A DNA stretch of 64,000 nt, taken from NCBI RefSeq assembly GCF_041260155.1, contig NC_091942.1, positions 382,001-446,000 of the forward strand, written 5' to 3'. Each line of letters starts with the position of its first letter. Positions within the stretch are counted from its first letter, which is position 1. The position numbers and the translations under genes are program-made. The stretch comes from Ptychodera flava (Eukaryota; Hemichordata; Enteropneusta; Ptychoderidae). Under the pieces are notes generated by a model. It saw only the letters and a program-made list of their open reading frames with translations. It searched no databases and had not been told where the DNA came from. This document shows positions 48,401 to 61,178 of the stretch, one piece after another.

Positions 48401-51400
48401 CTCTCTGATGACCTGGATTTCAGCATCACATGTTAACCCTGGCTTTGTCATTCTGACAATTGCATTGATAAAACTGTTTTTATGACTGACAAAACATATT
48501 CCTTACAGGGGCAATTATGAATAATGTTTTGGCTATTTTTCTTATTTTACTAAATATTGAAATACTAAGTACCTTCCGAAAATAATCTGTAAAAATTGAA
48601 ATAATGTCAGTTCATCATACAACTTTGCTGCCTTGTGTTCCAAGTTGTGCATTTTACAGGGGAGTGGCAGTTAGTTCACATATACAAACATTTCTGGTAC
48701 ATTCAAAAAGTTATGTCAGCACTTTCTTCATCCATCCGTCAGCAGGATCAAGATACTGGATGTTTTTGCCGACTCTTAAAAAGCATGAGTGAACATGGCT
48801 CTTAAAATTAAATTGCGATCTGAGCAACTGGAAACATTTTTACTATTTCTAAATAACGATCAACATGTGTGGGGTGGCAAGTGAATGTACCGGTACTTGT
48901 AAACTTGCAGGTCTGTCCAAATGGCAGGCTGCCCTTGAATAACAATTTTTTTTTAGTTTTGAATAGTGATGATCTTGCATACAGTACTCATACAGCTGTG
49001 TTATGGTCAGTCTATGCTAACTGATCATGTCACACATGTACACACATCTCTATTACTACATAGTTGTAGCATTGAAGTCGTCTGCTTGTCAACTTGTATA
49101 TTCTATCAACACACTTACCTTTTGACTTTGTGTGTCTCTTTCATTCCTTAGTTGGTGATATTTATCATAATGTTTCTTTACCATATTTATCCTGTTTAAT
49201 TCCATCTTCTCCAGTTCCTACAAATAAATAAAAATAGTTGACAGAATTTCTCTTTCCATTGTTCAGATATAAAAAAATCAAGCAACTATTCTTGTCGCAC
49301 AAAATAGGGAATCAAAGAATTAAGAGCTATTATTCATCTCTACACAGGGAAATTTAACATTTTTTCTGTAAATAGGGATTAGAGTTTTGCAATATGCAAA
49401 GGGAACATACAATGTACTGGTACTACTTTGACCTTGAATGCTAGCTTCATTACTGTTAATACTGATAAGCTAATGAGATACTCGAGTGAATTGCAATATT
49501 TTGTGCAAGTCCTTTTATTGTCATGATTAAATCATTCGGAGATAAATTAAGCGCCTTCTTATGACTAGCCCAGGAGATCACACGTAGACTCTCTAACAGC
49601 CCCTGTTCAGTATGCTGCAAGATATATGCCCTAAAGGGTCTTCTGAGCAAGCATGGCTCAATGAGCCAGCCTGGCTTGACAGCTGGCTGAGCCAAGCTGT
49701 GCTTGTCTCTACTGTTGAGGTAGCTTGTATGGTCTATGTAGGTAAAGCCATTGAGATGTGAGCGAGTCCAGGTCACTATTTGCTTCTATATGCCACATGC
49801 TCATTTCATGTTGTGATTTGCAAGAATACGTCATGTGACGGGAAAAAAATACATCTAGTCCCCACAGAATCAACAACAGTGACGTCAGAGGGTATTTTTG
49901 AAAAATACCGTCAAGGACAGTGTGCTCATATTTGGTTTGAATTGGTCCACTCAAGAAATATTGAAACCAGAAAAACAAGAATGACAAAAGTAAATAAGGT
50001 CTGAAACTTTAGGTACTGGAGGTCAACTTTAGGAACAGGCTTAGAAGAGGAATGTTTCAACACAGTCCTTCATGGTTTCAGCAGGTCTGTCAATATGTAT
50101 CAGTTCATGACCAATGACAGGAAATGACTCAAGGTAAGCGGAGTAGCCTGTTTCAGTCACTGCCACCACTCCTACACATAATAGGTACACTGCATACAAA
50201 TAGGTTAGAGATTCAAATGTGTGGGCTGTTTCAATTAATGCCACCACTCCCACACATTTGCAGGATTTCCCCTTTTTCTTACCTCATTTGCATATTTTTG
50301 ACACTGACATGTTCATTTGAACAACGTCACATCTCAACCCCTGGGTCTATCTGTACACCAAATACTGTGATGGTAAGTGCTGCGGTTTGGGAGCTTTTGC
50401 ATGTGACGGACATACATTCGCACATACATACATACCGGGGTACATACATACATACACACATATAGACATACAGATGCCACTGACTACACCATATAAGCTC
50501 TTTTGCCATGGTATTTCTATAAATACCAAATATGAGCTAAAAACTATTTCCCTAGGGAAATTGTTTTTGACCAAGTTGGAAAAGTGCCTGGTCATGTGAC
50601 CGTAGTGTTTTCTGCAGCTCTGAACAATGGCAGGCGACGAGTGCCTGGGATGAGTGATGAATCCCTCAATCTCTAAAACAGCAAGATTTTCCATTCCAAC
50701 ATTGAAGGAACTTGAACAGCTCACCAATGATAAAAGATTCAAGTGCAACTAACGGGTCAGTCACAATCAGGGTGCTCTAGATGATTTTCATTTGTTATGG
50801 ACATATATCTGCTATTCAGACTGATATTATATTGCTTATTTGTTTCTAATAAATAGTAATAGTTGTAACTAACTTGGTCACATAAAGAAATATTGCATAT
50901 ACTGTGCAGGTTTGGTTGTACATGCACAAAAATGCCTTTAAAAACTGTAAAAAGTAGCGTTATGCTGTTTCACTTCAAAATGTACTTAATTTCAAAATGT
51001 TTTTTGGAACACAGTGTTAAAATTGTGGAATTTTTAGCTTACATATGTTATTGCAGAATACCTAACCTTTCTTTCACAAGTTATTTCATGTGACTAAGTG
51101 CATCGGAACAGAAACTGTGGTATTTTTACCAAAACTGTAACATCGTTATGTTTTTTGTGTTTTATGACCATAAGTACATATACCTTTAGTTTATATGTAG
51201 AAAAATAACGCAATTATACGGTGTCGCTCAAATTTGATCAGAATTGGTACATAAGTATGGGTACCAAAGATCAACAATAAATGTTGTTTCTATCTGTTCA
51301 GTGCAGGAAAATTCTACGTTCACTTGATGTTATGACAACGATTTCTGCACAGTACAACCAGAAAAACAACAAGAAATATTTAAACCAGAAAAACAAGAAT

Positions 51401-54400
51401 GACAAAAGTAATTAAGGTCTGAAACTTTAGGTACTGGAGGTCAACTTTAGCAACATGCATAGCAGAAAGGCAGCTAGCCCCCTTACTGCCTTAGTTTGAC
51501 CATAGACGGTCTTCCTCCCCTCTACTGTCTATGGTTTGAGCAGGTCTGTTAATATGTAACAGTTCAATGACAATGACAGGAAATGACTCAAGTCAGTGGA
51601 GTAAGCCTGTTTCAAGCCTGTTTCAGAATTTCGCTTTTTCTTACCTCATTTGCACATTTTTGACACTGATGTGTTCATTTGAACAAATTCACATCTCAAC
51701 CCCTACATCTACCTGTACACCAAATACTGAGACGGTAGCTTTGGCAGTATGGGAGCCTTTGTGTGTGACGGACATACATCCGCGCATACCCACAAATATA
51801 CAGACATTTAGACTCATCATATAAGCTCTTTTTGGTATTTATATATAAACGAAATATGAGCTAAAAATGGATAAAATATTGTAATATTGAATTTAATTCC
51901 AACCTCAACATCCATGGCAAGCATTTTATACACCAAAATTTAAGTAAAATTGCATATTGTACTGTTTTGTGAATAAATGAAAATGGAGATCATTGTGGTC
52001 GGAATTTCTTGTAGCGTCCGTGACACACTCATATCTTAAGGACAACAGGAGTTATAAAAGATCTGATGTCACAGGCCTAAGTGTCAATAGGTGCCTACCT
52101 TAAATAAACAAATTATATAATTACTGTCCCTTGCGTTCACTATTAATATTCCTAAAATATGGAAATGTAGCATCCGTGACGGTGTAGCGTCCACGACGGT
52201 GTTTACTACATAGTCATAATTAATAACTATTTAAAACATTTTAAATCAGTTAATGCACTGAAACATATAAATACTAGTGTGTATTGTGTGTACATACATG
52301 GAGGTGGGTTACAAAATGTCTTCAAGGCATAAAATTGTAAATTTGCACAAAATCGATTTTTTAAAAAGTAATAAAACACTCAAAAAGTTATGTTCAGCCT
52401 CAACTGTAACACTTGGATTGGTGTTTTTTAAGAATGCAGTAATTATATTGAATATGTTATTAGAATTCTAGTGAAAAGAACAATGAATTCTGTGCTATAT
52501 ATGCATTTATTATTGTGTATTCCATTTCAATTCATTATGTCACGGATGCTACAATAAAAATGCAAACATTGTTTTTCAGATTATAAGCCAATCTAAATGT
52601 GAAATAACCACCACATTTTATATAAAGGAAAATGAGGGCAACTCCATACATCGGCTCTACCAAGATTGTTTAGTATTACGCTATGGTGAATAAAAGGATC
52701 ATTGCATTTATTTTGTGTGGAATACATGGCGAGACACCGGTGAATCGATAGTGCTTTGACCCTAGTCATGTGATCTGGGTCCCCGGTAAACCGGTTTGTT
52801 GATTGAGTGATTCGTCTTAACGGCGTTTCAGAACAAAAAATGGGGTTCCTTTATAAGTCGTTCTCTTGTTTTGTATCCCCTCCGCTTGGTTGTGTGATGA
52901 AGTCATCTTCGTCCTCGAGTAGGAGAAGCCAGATTTGTTATTGAAAGAGTTAGCCACTATTGACTGACTCTATAGTGAGCGATCCGGTGTGTGGTGTCAT
53001 ATTATAATTAACACGACCCAGCATCGACCGGAGTTTCTGGACGCTTATAAGGATTTTTGTTTTAGGGCATATTTTGAGCGTTGCTAGTGCTCATTATGTT
53101 AACAGTAAATGTTGTACTAATCTGACAACGATTACTTGTTTTAGGCATTTAAACCGATTAACCAAACTTTTGGTTTTGTGTCAATTTTTCATGGACTTTG
53201 TAATAGATTTCGGGTCGATATTGGTGCCTACTTTCCGGTGTTTGAAAATGTTGTGGAAGGCTGTTTCGAGAAATAAATCTTTTTGTCTGTGTTTAGCCAT
53301 TCCCAGGTTCCATGGTTTCGTAACAATATTTGCTGTAAATGGCCTTTGAAATCGGTGTGGTCTGAGGAGAGTATTGGTTTATTTAATTCATGCCGCCAAC
53401 TTTGATTACTTATATGAAAGCTCTCTCAGTTTTTGATTTTCTTTGCCAGATGATGTTTTCTGTACTGCTCAGCAATCTTTTCAGTTTGGTTGATTGTAAT
53501 ACCAATTCGATAACAGATTGCATCTTGGTTTTATACGATAAGTTGTGGCATAAAATGTAGACAAATTCAAAAAAGAAATTCAGTTTCCTCGTTGTTAAAA
53601 CCGCTATCGTGCACCTTTTCACTGTTTGAGCGATATGGGCAAAGTGTGTTTGAATTAACTCACCGGACTTTTCGGTTGTAGTGCCGGATATCGACGGACT
53701 GCTTACTCCTTCACATGTTGGTCAAAGTTACATAACAAGCTATAATTTTGTAAGAAGGATTTGTTTTAGATGCTCGTTTTATAGACCATGAGGAGTGTCA
53801 TCAGAAAACGACTCAAGGGTTGATCCCAGAAGTAAGCTCAGCTGCAGTGATTTTTTACTCAAACTGATTTTTGCAGTAGTTGCTATAGCTTTCTTGTTCA
53901 ATTTGAAGAAATTGTCAATGTTTTGACACAATTTTCACAATTTAAATGTTGATACAGAAAGTTTTGGAGAAAAGAGAAAGAAAAACACAGATTGTTAATT
54001 GCTTTTTATATTTCAAATTGACCTAACTTTCAAGTTTGATTTTGGTAGCGTCCGTGACAAAATTACATGTCATACTAAACAGAAAATATTTTAAAAAGAA
54101 GTTCATTTTGATTACACTGAATGGTATTAATATTGTTGCTATAGCATGGTTAGTTCATGACAATGAAACTTTTAAGTACAGCATACTAGCGGAAGGACAT
54201 AGAGAAGTTGAAAGTCCTATTAAAAAATATGATCAATATTGTTGTATTTCTCACTAAACTTGAGGTTGTGTTTATTCATGGAAAAATTAAGTAAATAATA
54301 CCAAGTATAGCTTATTTTAATGCCAATATGCATCTTTTATATTGTAATAACATAAGAAAGCATTAACAAATCATTGTTTAAAATTTTATTATGACATTTG

Positions 54401-57400
54401 TGTTTCATGTACAACATTTCTGTAGCGTCCGTGACACTGCGTCGACCATATAAAACAATGTGCACTGTGGTAATACTAATGACGTTTGCTTCACCAAATT
54501 TTAGGAAGATATGCCCCATACCATAACCTTTCAAAATATTATTTAACTGGACAGTTATCATGAACTTGAAATTTGACCTAAGTGACACACTCTAGCGCAC
54601 CCTGATTGTGACTGACCCGTAAGGATGTTGCTAGGTATGCTTAGAATATTTTTTGTAAGAAAGTGGTACTACTGTTACCACTTTGGAGAAATCGCCAAGT
54701 AAACTTGTCGCAATGGATTGTTGCTGTGCATAATATTAAAACACATTAAAAACCATTACAACAGGAGTGTGTGGCATGTTACAAAACACTTACAACCTGG
54801 TCTTTATTCAGGTTATAGTGCCTGGTTATTACCCCTCATGGTTCTGTTATACCAGAAACACATCGCTATACCCCTCTGCCTACGGCCTCATGGAATAGTG
54901 ACATGTTTCTGGTGATGCACTGCCCTATAGCCCTCATGACCATGGGTGTTTACTTTCAATCGCTGAAGTCATTGTAGAGAACGCTGTCCTCACACTGCTA
55001 GCAGCAAAATTGTATAGGAACTTCAATGTTATAATTTTGCTGGGCATTGTTTTAATGGCTGCTTGGGCCATGCATTCTAGAGATGAGTAGGCCATGCATT
55101 TCAGGGATGAGTAAATCATGTTGTTGAGTGTCTAGCCAGGGAAAGTAAATGTTACATTTTTGAACAATAAAATTTTGTAAATCTAGTGGAGCAATAATTA
55201 CCAATGCAATAACATTAGACAAGTTAAGTATATTCTTTGTTTTACTGTTTTGTGTCCACTGAAAATTCTAAAATACATACATACCGGTACATACAGACAG
55301 ACGTACATACATACACACATACATACATACATACATACATACATACCAGTACATACAGACAGAGACATACATACAGTACATACATACATACTGTACTGTA
55401 CATACATATAAACAGACAGACAAGGACATTGGACAGCTACTACATCTATAGCTTCTTTTGCCATATTTGTATATGACAACTGGAAGCTAAAAGACCTCAT
55501 TCAAACATACAGACATGACATACTCAGCCTAGTCTTAGAATATAATTCAAGATAACTTACCAGGGTTAAAGTGATCATATCTTGAAACCATTGGTCTTGC
55601 ATCGTATTGTAAACATCTACAGCTTTGTTCAAATCTTCACCTGAAAGATATTAAAAAGCAAAAACACTTTACTGAGTAAATGGGTTAAATATGAGACCTT
55701 ATTGGTTGTCTATGTCTTCTCAAGGTTTAATTCATGTACCAAGACTGATATGTAAGTCATGCACTAACACAGATTTGGTTAAAGGGAGGGGTCATCAGAA
55801 TTGTGCACAAATTCATACAGGACCCATTCATATGAGAACCAATGTAAACGATGTGTCAAAGATATATTGGCGTCTGATGAAGGATAAAACATATTTGTCA
55901 TAATGTACATCTTAAAATTTAAATATTGCAGCTATATTGACATGATGCATCTGGATATCTTGCATGAAATACATTGTTGATTCATAAGAAAGTCACACCG
56001 GTGCATTTCCAACAACCCTTTCCTGTAACAGTTCCCCAGAACATAAATCATTGTGGTATTTTAATGTTACATGAATAGATTAGGTGGAAAGGTGATTAGG
56101 TGAAAGGTGATTGGGTGAAAGGCCAATTGCCAAAAGATTGCAAATGTTACATCCAGAAGTAAGGTAAACAATTGAGACCAAACAGCCAAAAACTCCCATT
56201 AATTACCAAAGAAATCATAATTTTCGCTATTTTTAGTTTTCCAGCATTTCAGGCATTAACCGTGTGGAGGGTCACAGTCAGAAAAATTGTGTAACTTAGC
56301 TAGGTTATTGAACCACTCTTTGTTTGAGAGTGAGAATTTGACTAAGCGGTTCTGTCTGTGGCTAATTCTCCGCCAGGTGACTGGCCGGCTGCCCTGTATT
56401 GTGAGTTTGAACCCAATTGCAAACTTACCATAGTTTCTGAAGATTAAAATTCACAGATTTGCATTGAATCTATCATAATTTAACATTTTTATAAGGATTC
56501 AATCACAGGGTTTCTTCTACCGGTGAAAATGTTGAACTTAATCCCTGTAGCTAACTGTTGCTAAAGGGACAAAGTCGCCCAGTTTTCATGAATTTTGTTT
56601 GATACGAGATACTACTGATTTTGTTTGCTCACGTGTTCACACACATGAGCATATGTCGCAGCGATGTCTGTCTGTCTGTCTGTGTGTCTGTCTGTGTGTC
56701 TGTCTGTCTGTTGGTCAGATATCTCAAAAACAGCTGATCAGATCGGAATCAAATCTGGTACACAGATTCAGTTAGCAAATGGCAAGAACTGATTAGTTTT
56801 TGGTGGGTGTAGCTTGAGTACTTTTTGATCATTTGATGAGATTTGCTACAAATGTTGGTCACACCAAGATGTATCAGCAGTGGGAACCATTAAGGGGTGA
56901 CATAAAAGATAATTGCTAATTTGCATATTTAATGAACTTTCCTAATTAGGGAAGTATATCTGATTTGACTTGATCAAAATTGACCAAACTTGGTATGTTT
57001 ATTGAAGATACTATGATTTAACATTATTGAAAGTCATTAAGCATTTTAACTTCACACCATTCCTAATTTCCATAATTATAGAACTTTGCTAATTGGGGAT
57101 ATATATTTGAATTGACTGGACCAAAGTAGATGAAAGTTGCTATAAACATTTGCAGCTATTGGGGCTTTAAAGATACTATGATACAACATTATTGAAAGTC
57201 ATTAAGCAGTATTACTTAAGCCAATTCCGAATTTGTATATTTAACGAACTTTCGGGATTTTAGGGATGTATATCTCAATTAACTTGATTGTAGTTGTTGA
57301 AACTTGCTGCATACATCAAAGATACTATGATATAACAATATTGAAAGTCAAAAGCATTTTTACTTAAGCCAATTCCTAATTTGCATATTAAATGAATTTT

Positions 57401-60400
57401 CATAATTAGGGATATATATCTATCTGAATTTACTAAATCAAAATTGATGAAACTTGCTATGTAAATTAAAGACACTATAATACAATATTATTGAAAGCCA
57501 TTAAGCATTTTTTCTTCAGCCAATTCCTAATTTGCATATTTAATGAACTTTGCTAATTATGGATATATACCTGAATTGACTTGACCAAAGTTGACAAAAC
57601 TTAAGTACTTGCTACATATATTGAAGATACTATGATACAATATTATTGAAAATCATTAAGCATTTTTACTTCAGCCAATTCCTAATTTGCATATTTAATG
57701 AACTTTGCTAATTAGGGATATACATCTGAATTGACTGGACCAAAGTTGATGAAACTTGCTATACACATTAAAGATACTATGATACAACATTACTGAAAGT
57801 CATTAAGCATTTTTTCTTCAGCCAATTCCTAATTTGCATCTGATGATCTTTTCTAATTACAGATATATACTGAGGTTTACTTGATCAAAGTTGGCAAAAC
57901 ATGCAATGTACATCGATGATTATACCAGATTAAAACAATATCAAAAGCCATTTTACATTTTCATGTCAGCTAATTTATGATTTGCATATCTAATGAGCTT
58001 TCAAAGTTTGGCATATATGGTTTGAAGGACTTGGCTAAAGGTAATTACACTTGCTATACAAGCGACCTAGCGGCCGATATAGCTCCGCTGTGTTTATGTA
58101 GAGAATAACTATTTTTGACACATGTTGATGAAGAAGGTGGAAATCTTTGATAGCTCAATGCAGTGGCCAGAAAAAAGTAGCTAAAATAGCTGCAAAAATA
58201 CACAATCGAAGATTTCATCATACTTTGAATATATCACATGGGATCATCCCTAAGAACATGTCAACCAAAGCTATCTCATGAGTAATTTTTTGGAGAATAA
58301 AATTTTCTGACCAAAAATGGCAACAATTGCCCCCAAAAATAAAATGTGCAGATTTCATCATAATTTCAAAAGATCAAATTTAGTTCATCTATAGAAACCT
58401 GTATACCAAATTTCAAAGCTGTTAGAGCAGTTATGTTATGCTATGTTATATCAATTTATTAAAGTGTCATGTGTGGTCTTAAACAGCTTGGTTGCCTCAC
58501 CCAGCCACAAGGGCTTACAAGACACGAAAACAGTATATTTTGAGAAACACATTTTTTAACCAAAAATTCAAAATTGCAGATTTCATCATAATTTCAATAA
58601 ATATTATTTAGTTCATCTATAGAAACCTGCATACTAAATTTCAAAGCTATCAGATGAGTAGTTTTTGAAATACACATTTTTTGACCAAATATGGCAAAAA
58701 TTGCCCCAAAAATACAAAATTACAGATTTCATCAGAAATCCATATATATTACTAAGCTCATCTGTAGAAACCTGTATACCAAATTGCAAAGCTATCAGAC
58801 CAGTACCTTATGAGAAACACATTTTTTGACCAAAAATGGCAAAAATTGCCCTAAAATTACAAAATTGCAGATTTCATCATAATTTCCACAAATATCATTA
58901 AGGTGATCTGTAGGAACCTGTATACCAAATTGCAAAGCTATCAGATGACTAGTTTTGGAAATACACATTTTTTGACCAAAAGTGGCAAAAATTGCCCCAA
59001 AAATACAAAATTGCAGATTTCATCATAATTTCAATAAATATCATTTAGTTCATCTGTAGGAACCTGTATACCAAGTTTCAAAGCTATCAGATGAGTACTT
59101 TTGATAATACACATTTTTTGACCAAAAATGGCAAAAATTGCCCCAAAAATACAAAAATACAGATTTCATCAGAAATTCCATATATATTACTTAGTTCCTC
59201 TATAGAAACCTGTATACCAAATTTCAAAACTATCAGACCAGTACTTTTAGAGAAATACATTTTTTGACCAAAAATGGCAAAAATTGCCTTAAAAATGCAA
59301 ATTTGCATATTTCTGCACAATTTGAACAAATCTGAAATAGATCATCCCTAGGGACATATGTACCAAATATCAAAGCTATCTGACTAGTAGTTTTGAAGAA
59401 GAAGATTTTTAAAGATTTTTTTACCAAAAATGACAAAAATTGCCTTAAAAATACAAATATGCAAATTTCACCACAATTTGAACAAATCTGACTGAAGTCA
59501 CCCTAAGTAAACTGCATATCAAATTTCAAAGCAATCGGACAAGCGGTTCAAGAGAAGAAGATTTTTTTACCAAAAACACCAAAAAATGCCCCAAAAATAC
59601 AAATATGCAAATTTCACCACAATTTGAACAAATCTGACTGAAGTCACCCTAAGTAAACTGCATATCAAATTTCAAAGCAATCGGACAAGCGGTTCCAGAG
59701 AAGAAGATTTTTTTACCAAAAACACCAAAGAATGCCCCAAAAATACAAATATGCAAATTTCACCACGATTTGAACAAACTTAAGTGAGGTCACCCCAAGT
59801 GAGCTGCATATAAAATTTCAAAGCAATTGGACTTGCGGTTTCAGAGGAGAAGGCAATTGTTGACGGACGACGACGGACGACGGACGACGACGACGAGAAA
59901 ATCAACCTATTTGATAAGCTCCGCGTCGCTGACAGCGGAGCTAATAAAGTGGTGGTACAATGACAGCAGTCAAAGAACTTTAATATTTTTATTTCAGCTA
60001 ATTACATGTTTGTATACTTCATGACCTCTTAGAGTTAATCGGCGGTGAATATTGTTCATAATACTTTTAACGAAGTTGCAAACATGTGGCCAAAGTTCAA
60101 ATTTACACATAACTTCAATATATAATGAAACATGTGAGCACTTTCAGTTCATATCTGGTTTGACATGTTGAAAGATACTGAATGAATGGGTGACCATGCA
60201 TATATTTGACCCCAGTTTTAGACACAATACATGAAACCATCACGAAACTGAATTAATGGCCATGATCTTTAACTCATTTTTGCGATGGTTTCGTTTAATT
60301 TTTCTAAACCGGGTCGAATATGTGCATTGTCACCCATTTATTTAGTATCTTTCAACATGTCAAACAATATAAGAAGTATCTTGCATCAAACAAAATTCAT

Positions 60401-60643
60401 GAAAAATGGGCGACTTTGTCCCTTTAATCCAGTGGACAATAGTGTTTTAACGTGTATGCAATTTGCTTTGTAAACAGATTATCAATAAGTTATTATTAAA
60501 CTATTAACTATATCCTATCATGTTACAAAAATTACAACAAAACCACAAGCCGGTGGTAATTTCACCTACATACTCACAATAAGTGTAAAATAAACATGCA
60601 TACCTGCTTGTATTGTTTTCTTTTTGGCCTTTTCAACATCAGC
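45355..60643 (-). CDS. GAS7: GAS7-like F-BAR protein, last four coding exons (partial, 5' part outside window)
   Basis: Minus-strand exons in transcript order: 60604-60643, 55561-55640, 49119-49217 and 45355-45471, with stop TAG. Every boundary is AG/GT, and phases agree (one split Gly codon, then two phase-0 joins). They encode about 110 residues of continuous F-BAR helix: ADVEKAKKKTIQAG, EDLNKAVDVYNTMQDQWFQD, ELEKMELNRINMVKKHYDKY, and a last exon with IDQIDANKDSEDYVKTHTTG and the ending SLRPVHLELS. F-BAR proteins bend membranes as coiled dimers. An F-BAR that ends the protein with a TG-xx-RPV tail is how I recall GAS7, which links actin to membrane in neurites and phagocytic cups. The N-terminal SH3/WW part, if present, lies beyond 64000. 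Introns are 4.0-6.3 kb and full of transposons. PSTPIP or another F-BAR protein is less likely. Confidence 0.72.
45991..46935. repeat. Degenerate 'atggctaccatagatag' minisatellite with higher-order units
   Basis: About 45 copies of a roughly 19-21 bp motif, 'gatatggctaccataggta' and variants. A longer unit of about 130-150 bp recurs (46005-46140, 46138-46270 and 46300-46440), marked by 'gttatagctatcatatgtc'. It lies in the intron between the last two GAS7-like exons. Confidence 0.92.
49960..50540 (+). mobile_element. Pearl/Helentron-like element fragment (paralogue of 51376-51864)
   Basis: Shares 'aaccagaaaaacaagaatga', 'gtactggaggtcaacttta', 'gacaggaaatgactcaag' and the common 3' half ('tttttgacactgacatg', 'caacccctgggtctatctg', 'gacggacatacattcgc') with the second copy. 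It ends 'aaatatgagctaa' after an (acat)n run at 50410-50470. Confidence 0.6.
51376..51864 (+). mobile_element. Pearl/Helentron-like element fragment inside the 3.9-kb element
   Basis: Paralogue of 49960-50540 (shared phrases listed there), with a short 'acatacatccgcgcatac' tail in place of a long microsatellite and the end 'gaaatatgagctaa'. Confidence 0.6.
52751..53027 (-). repeat. Dispersed repeat, inverted copy of 21119-21399
   Basis: Reverse complement of the segment described at 21119, including 'gtccccggtaaaccggtttg' and 'gtatcccctccgcttggtt'. The open frame to its right (53074-53349) matches nothing I recognise. Confidence 0.8.
55230..55490 (+). mobile_element. 3' tail of a Pearl/Helentron-like element
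   Basis: An (acat/acag)n microsatellite (55276-55430) followed by 'tagcttcttttgccat' and 'gacaactggaagctaa', as in the 3' ends of the other copies. No core units precede it, so it is truncated at the 5' end. Confidence 0.55.
58059..59944 (+). mobile_element. Pearl/Helentron-like element, 1.9 kb, third nesting level
   Basis: From 'caagcgacctagcggccg' to the hairpin 'agctccgcgtcgctgacagc' with 'ggagct' and terminal CTAA. It contains about ten core units of 145 bp and a 'gacggacgac' run near 59862-59895. The empty site is visible in the inverted sister copy at 63211-63228 ('cactttatatagcaagtg'). Confidence 0.75.
58434..58541 (-). mobile_element. Possible 3' end of a non-LTR retrotransposon (L2/CR1-like)
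   Basis: About 105 bp interrupt a core unit ('aaagctgttagagcag' then 'tattttgagaaacac'). Read on the minus strand it runs '...cttgtggctgggtgaggc' to 'ctttaataaattgatataac' and a 'catagcataacataa' tail. This looks like a 5'-truncated non-LTR retrotransposon 3' end with a short repeat tail. The family call is tentative. Confidence 0.4.
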
Positions 60644-61178
60644 CTGGAATTGAAGACAAACAAAGCATTGTGAACATTGCATTATTATCATCATGAAATC
60701 AGGTTAGGCTCAACTAGAAGGTGCTGTAAAATTATGTCAAATAAAATCTGACAAACAATTTTAAATTAAACATAAAGTGACCATACAATAATACAATGAA
60801 AGAAAGCACTTTAGATTGTGTAGGTAATGTATTATCAAGAAAATAACAAATGCTTGCCTTGGAACTACCGGTATACTGACTGCACCACAAAACAATCTTT
60901 TTCACATGTTGTAAGTCACACTGTATGTTCGTTTCTCAAATTGGGAGCATAAAAATTATCAAAACAGGCATATTTTGGAAACATCTCCAGCTGGAACAAG
61001 ACAACAGCACATGTATAGCTGCAACACTCAATACAAAGTTAAAAGATAACGCATCACTGTAATTTAAATATTTATGTTCAAGGCATTCAGTTAACAGGAC
61101 AATATCAATATTATCATATACCCCATGCCTGTATGGCCCCATCCTGGTGATGTTTACCGTAAAATATTTCACTGCATG

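Larger units (their letters stand above)
50753..54619. mobile_element. TAA-flanked inverted-repeat element, 3.9 kb, with repeated internal motif
   Basis: Left end 'cgggtcagtcacaatcaggg' plus 'tgc' is exactly inverted at the right end (54597-54619), and 'ctaga' a few bases further in is also paired. TAA flanks both ends (50750-50752 and 54620-54622). The 3-bp TWA duplication suggests PIF/Harbinger (inference). The motif 'gtagcgtccgtgaca' or a near variant recurs at 52011, 52167, 52183, 54045 and 54422, and inverted at 52539. No transposase ORF is evident. It sits in a GAS7-like intron and contains a Pearl-like fragment and the 280-bp dispersed repeat. Confidence 0.75.
56627..60157 (-). mobile_element. 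Tandem-unit element (155-bp repeat) inserted in the MITE
   Basis: On the minus strand it begins 'cagatatgaactgaaagtgc' and ends in a 'gctcatgtg...cacgtgagc' hairpin. Internally it has about seven units of 150-155 bp (anchor 'cctaatttgcatatttaatg' near 57375, 57525, 57680 and 57830) and a (tctg)n run at 56668-56712. A second copy in opposite orientation starts near 62992. Core tandem units, microsatellite and terminal hairpin again suggest a Helentron-associated element (inference), although a 4-bp GTTT duplication would be unusual for that class. It is interrupted by 58059-59944. Confidence 0.7.
56564..60424. mobile_element. Palindromic TA-flanked MITE split by a 3.5-kb insertion
   Basis: The left piece (56564-56626) starts 'aagggacaaagtcgccca'. 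The right piece (60158-60424) starts 'gtttgacatgttgaaagata' and ends 'gggcgactttgtccctt'. Joined in order, the pieces match the intact copy at 18806-19130. TA flanks both outer ends. GTTT is present on both sides of the insert (56623-56626 and 60158-60161). Confidence 0.82.

Noticed and set aside
48264..48485. Hydrophobic 73-codon plus-strand ORF
   Set aside because: Non-ATG start, no partner exons, intronic; hydrophobicity alone is common in AT-rich DNA.
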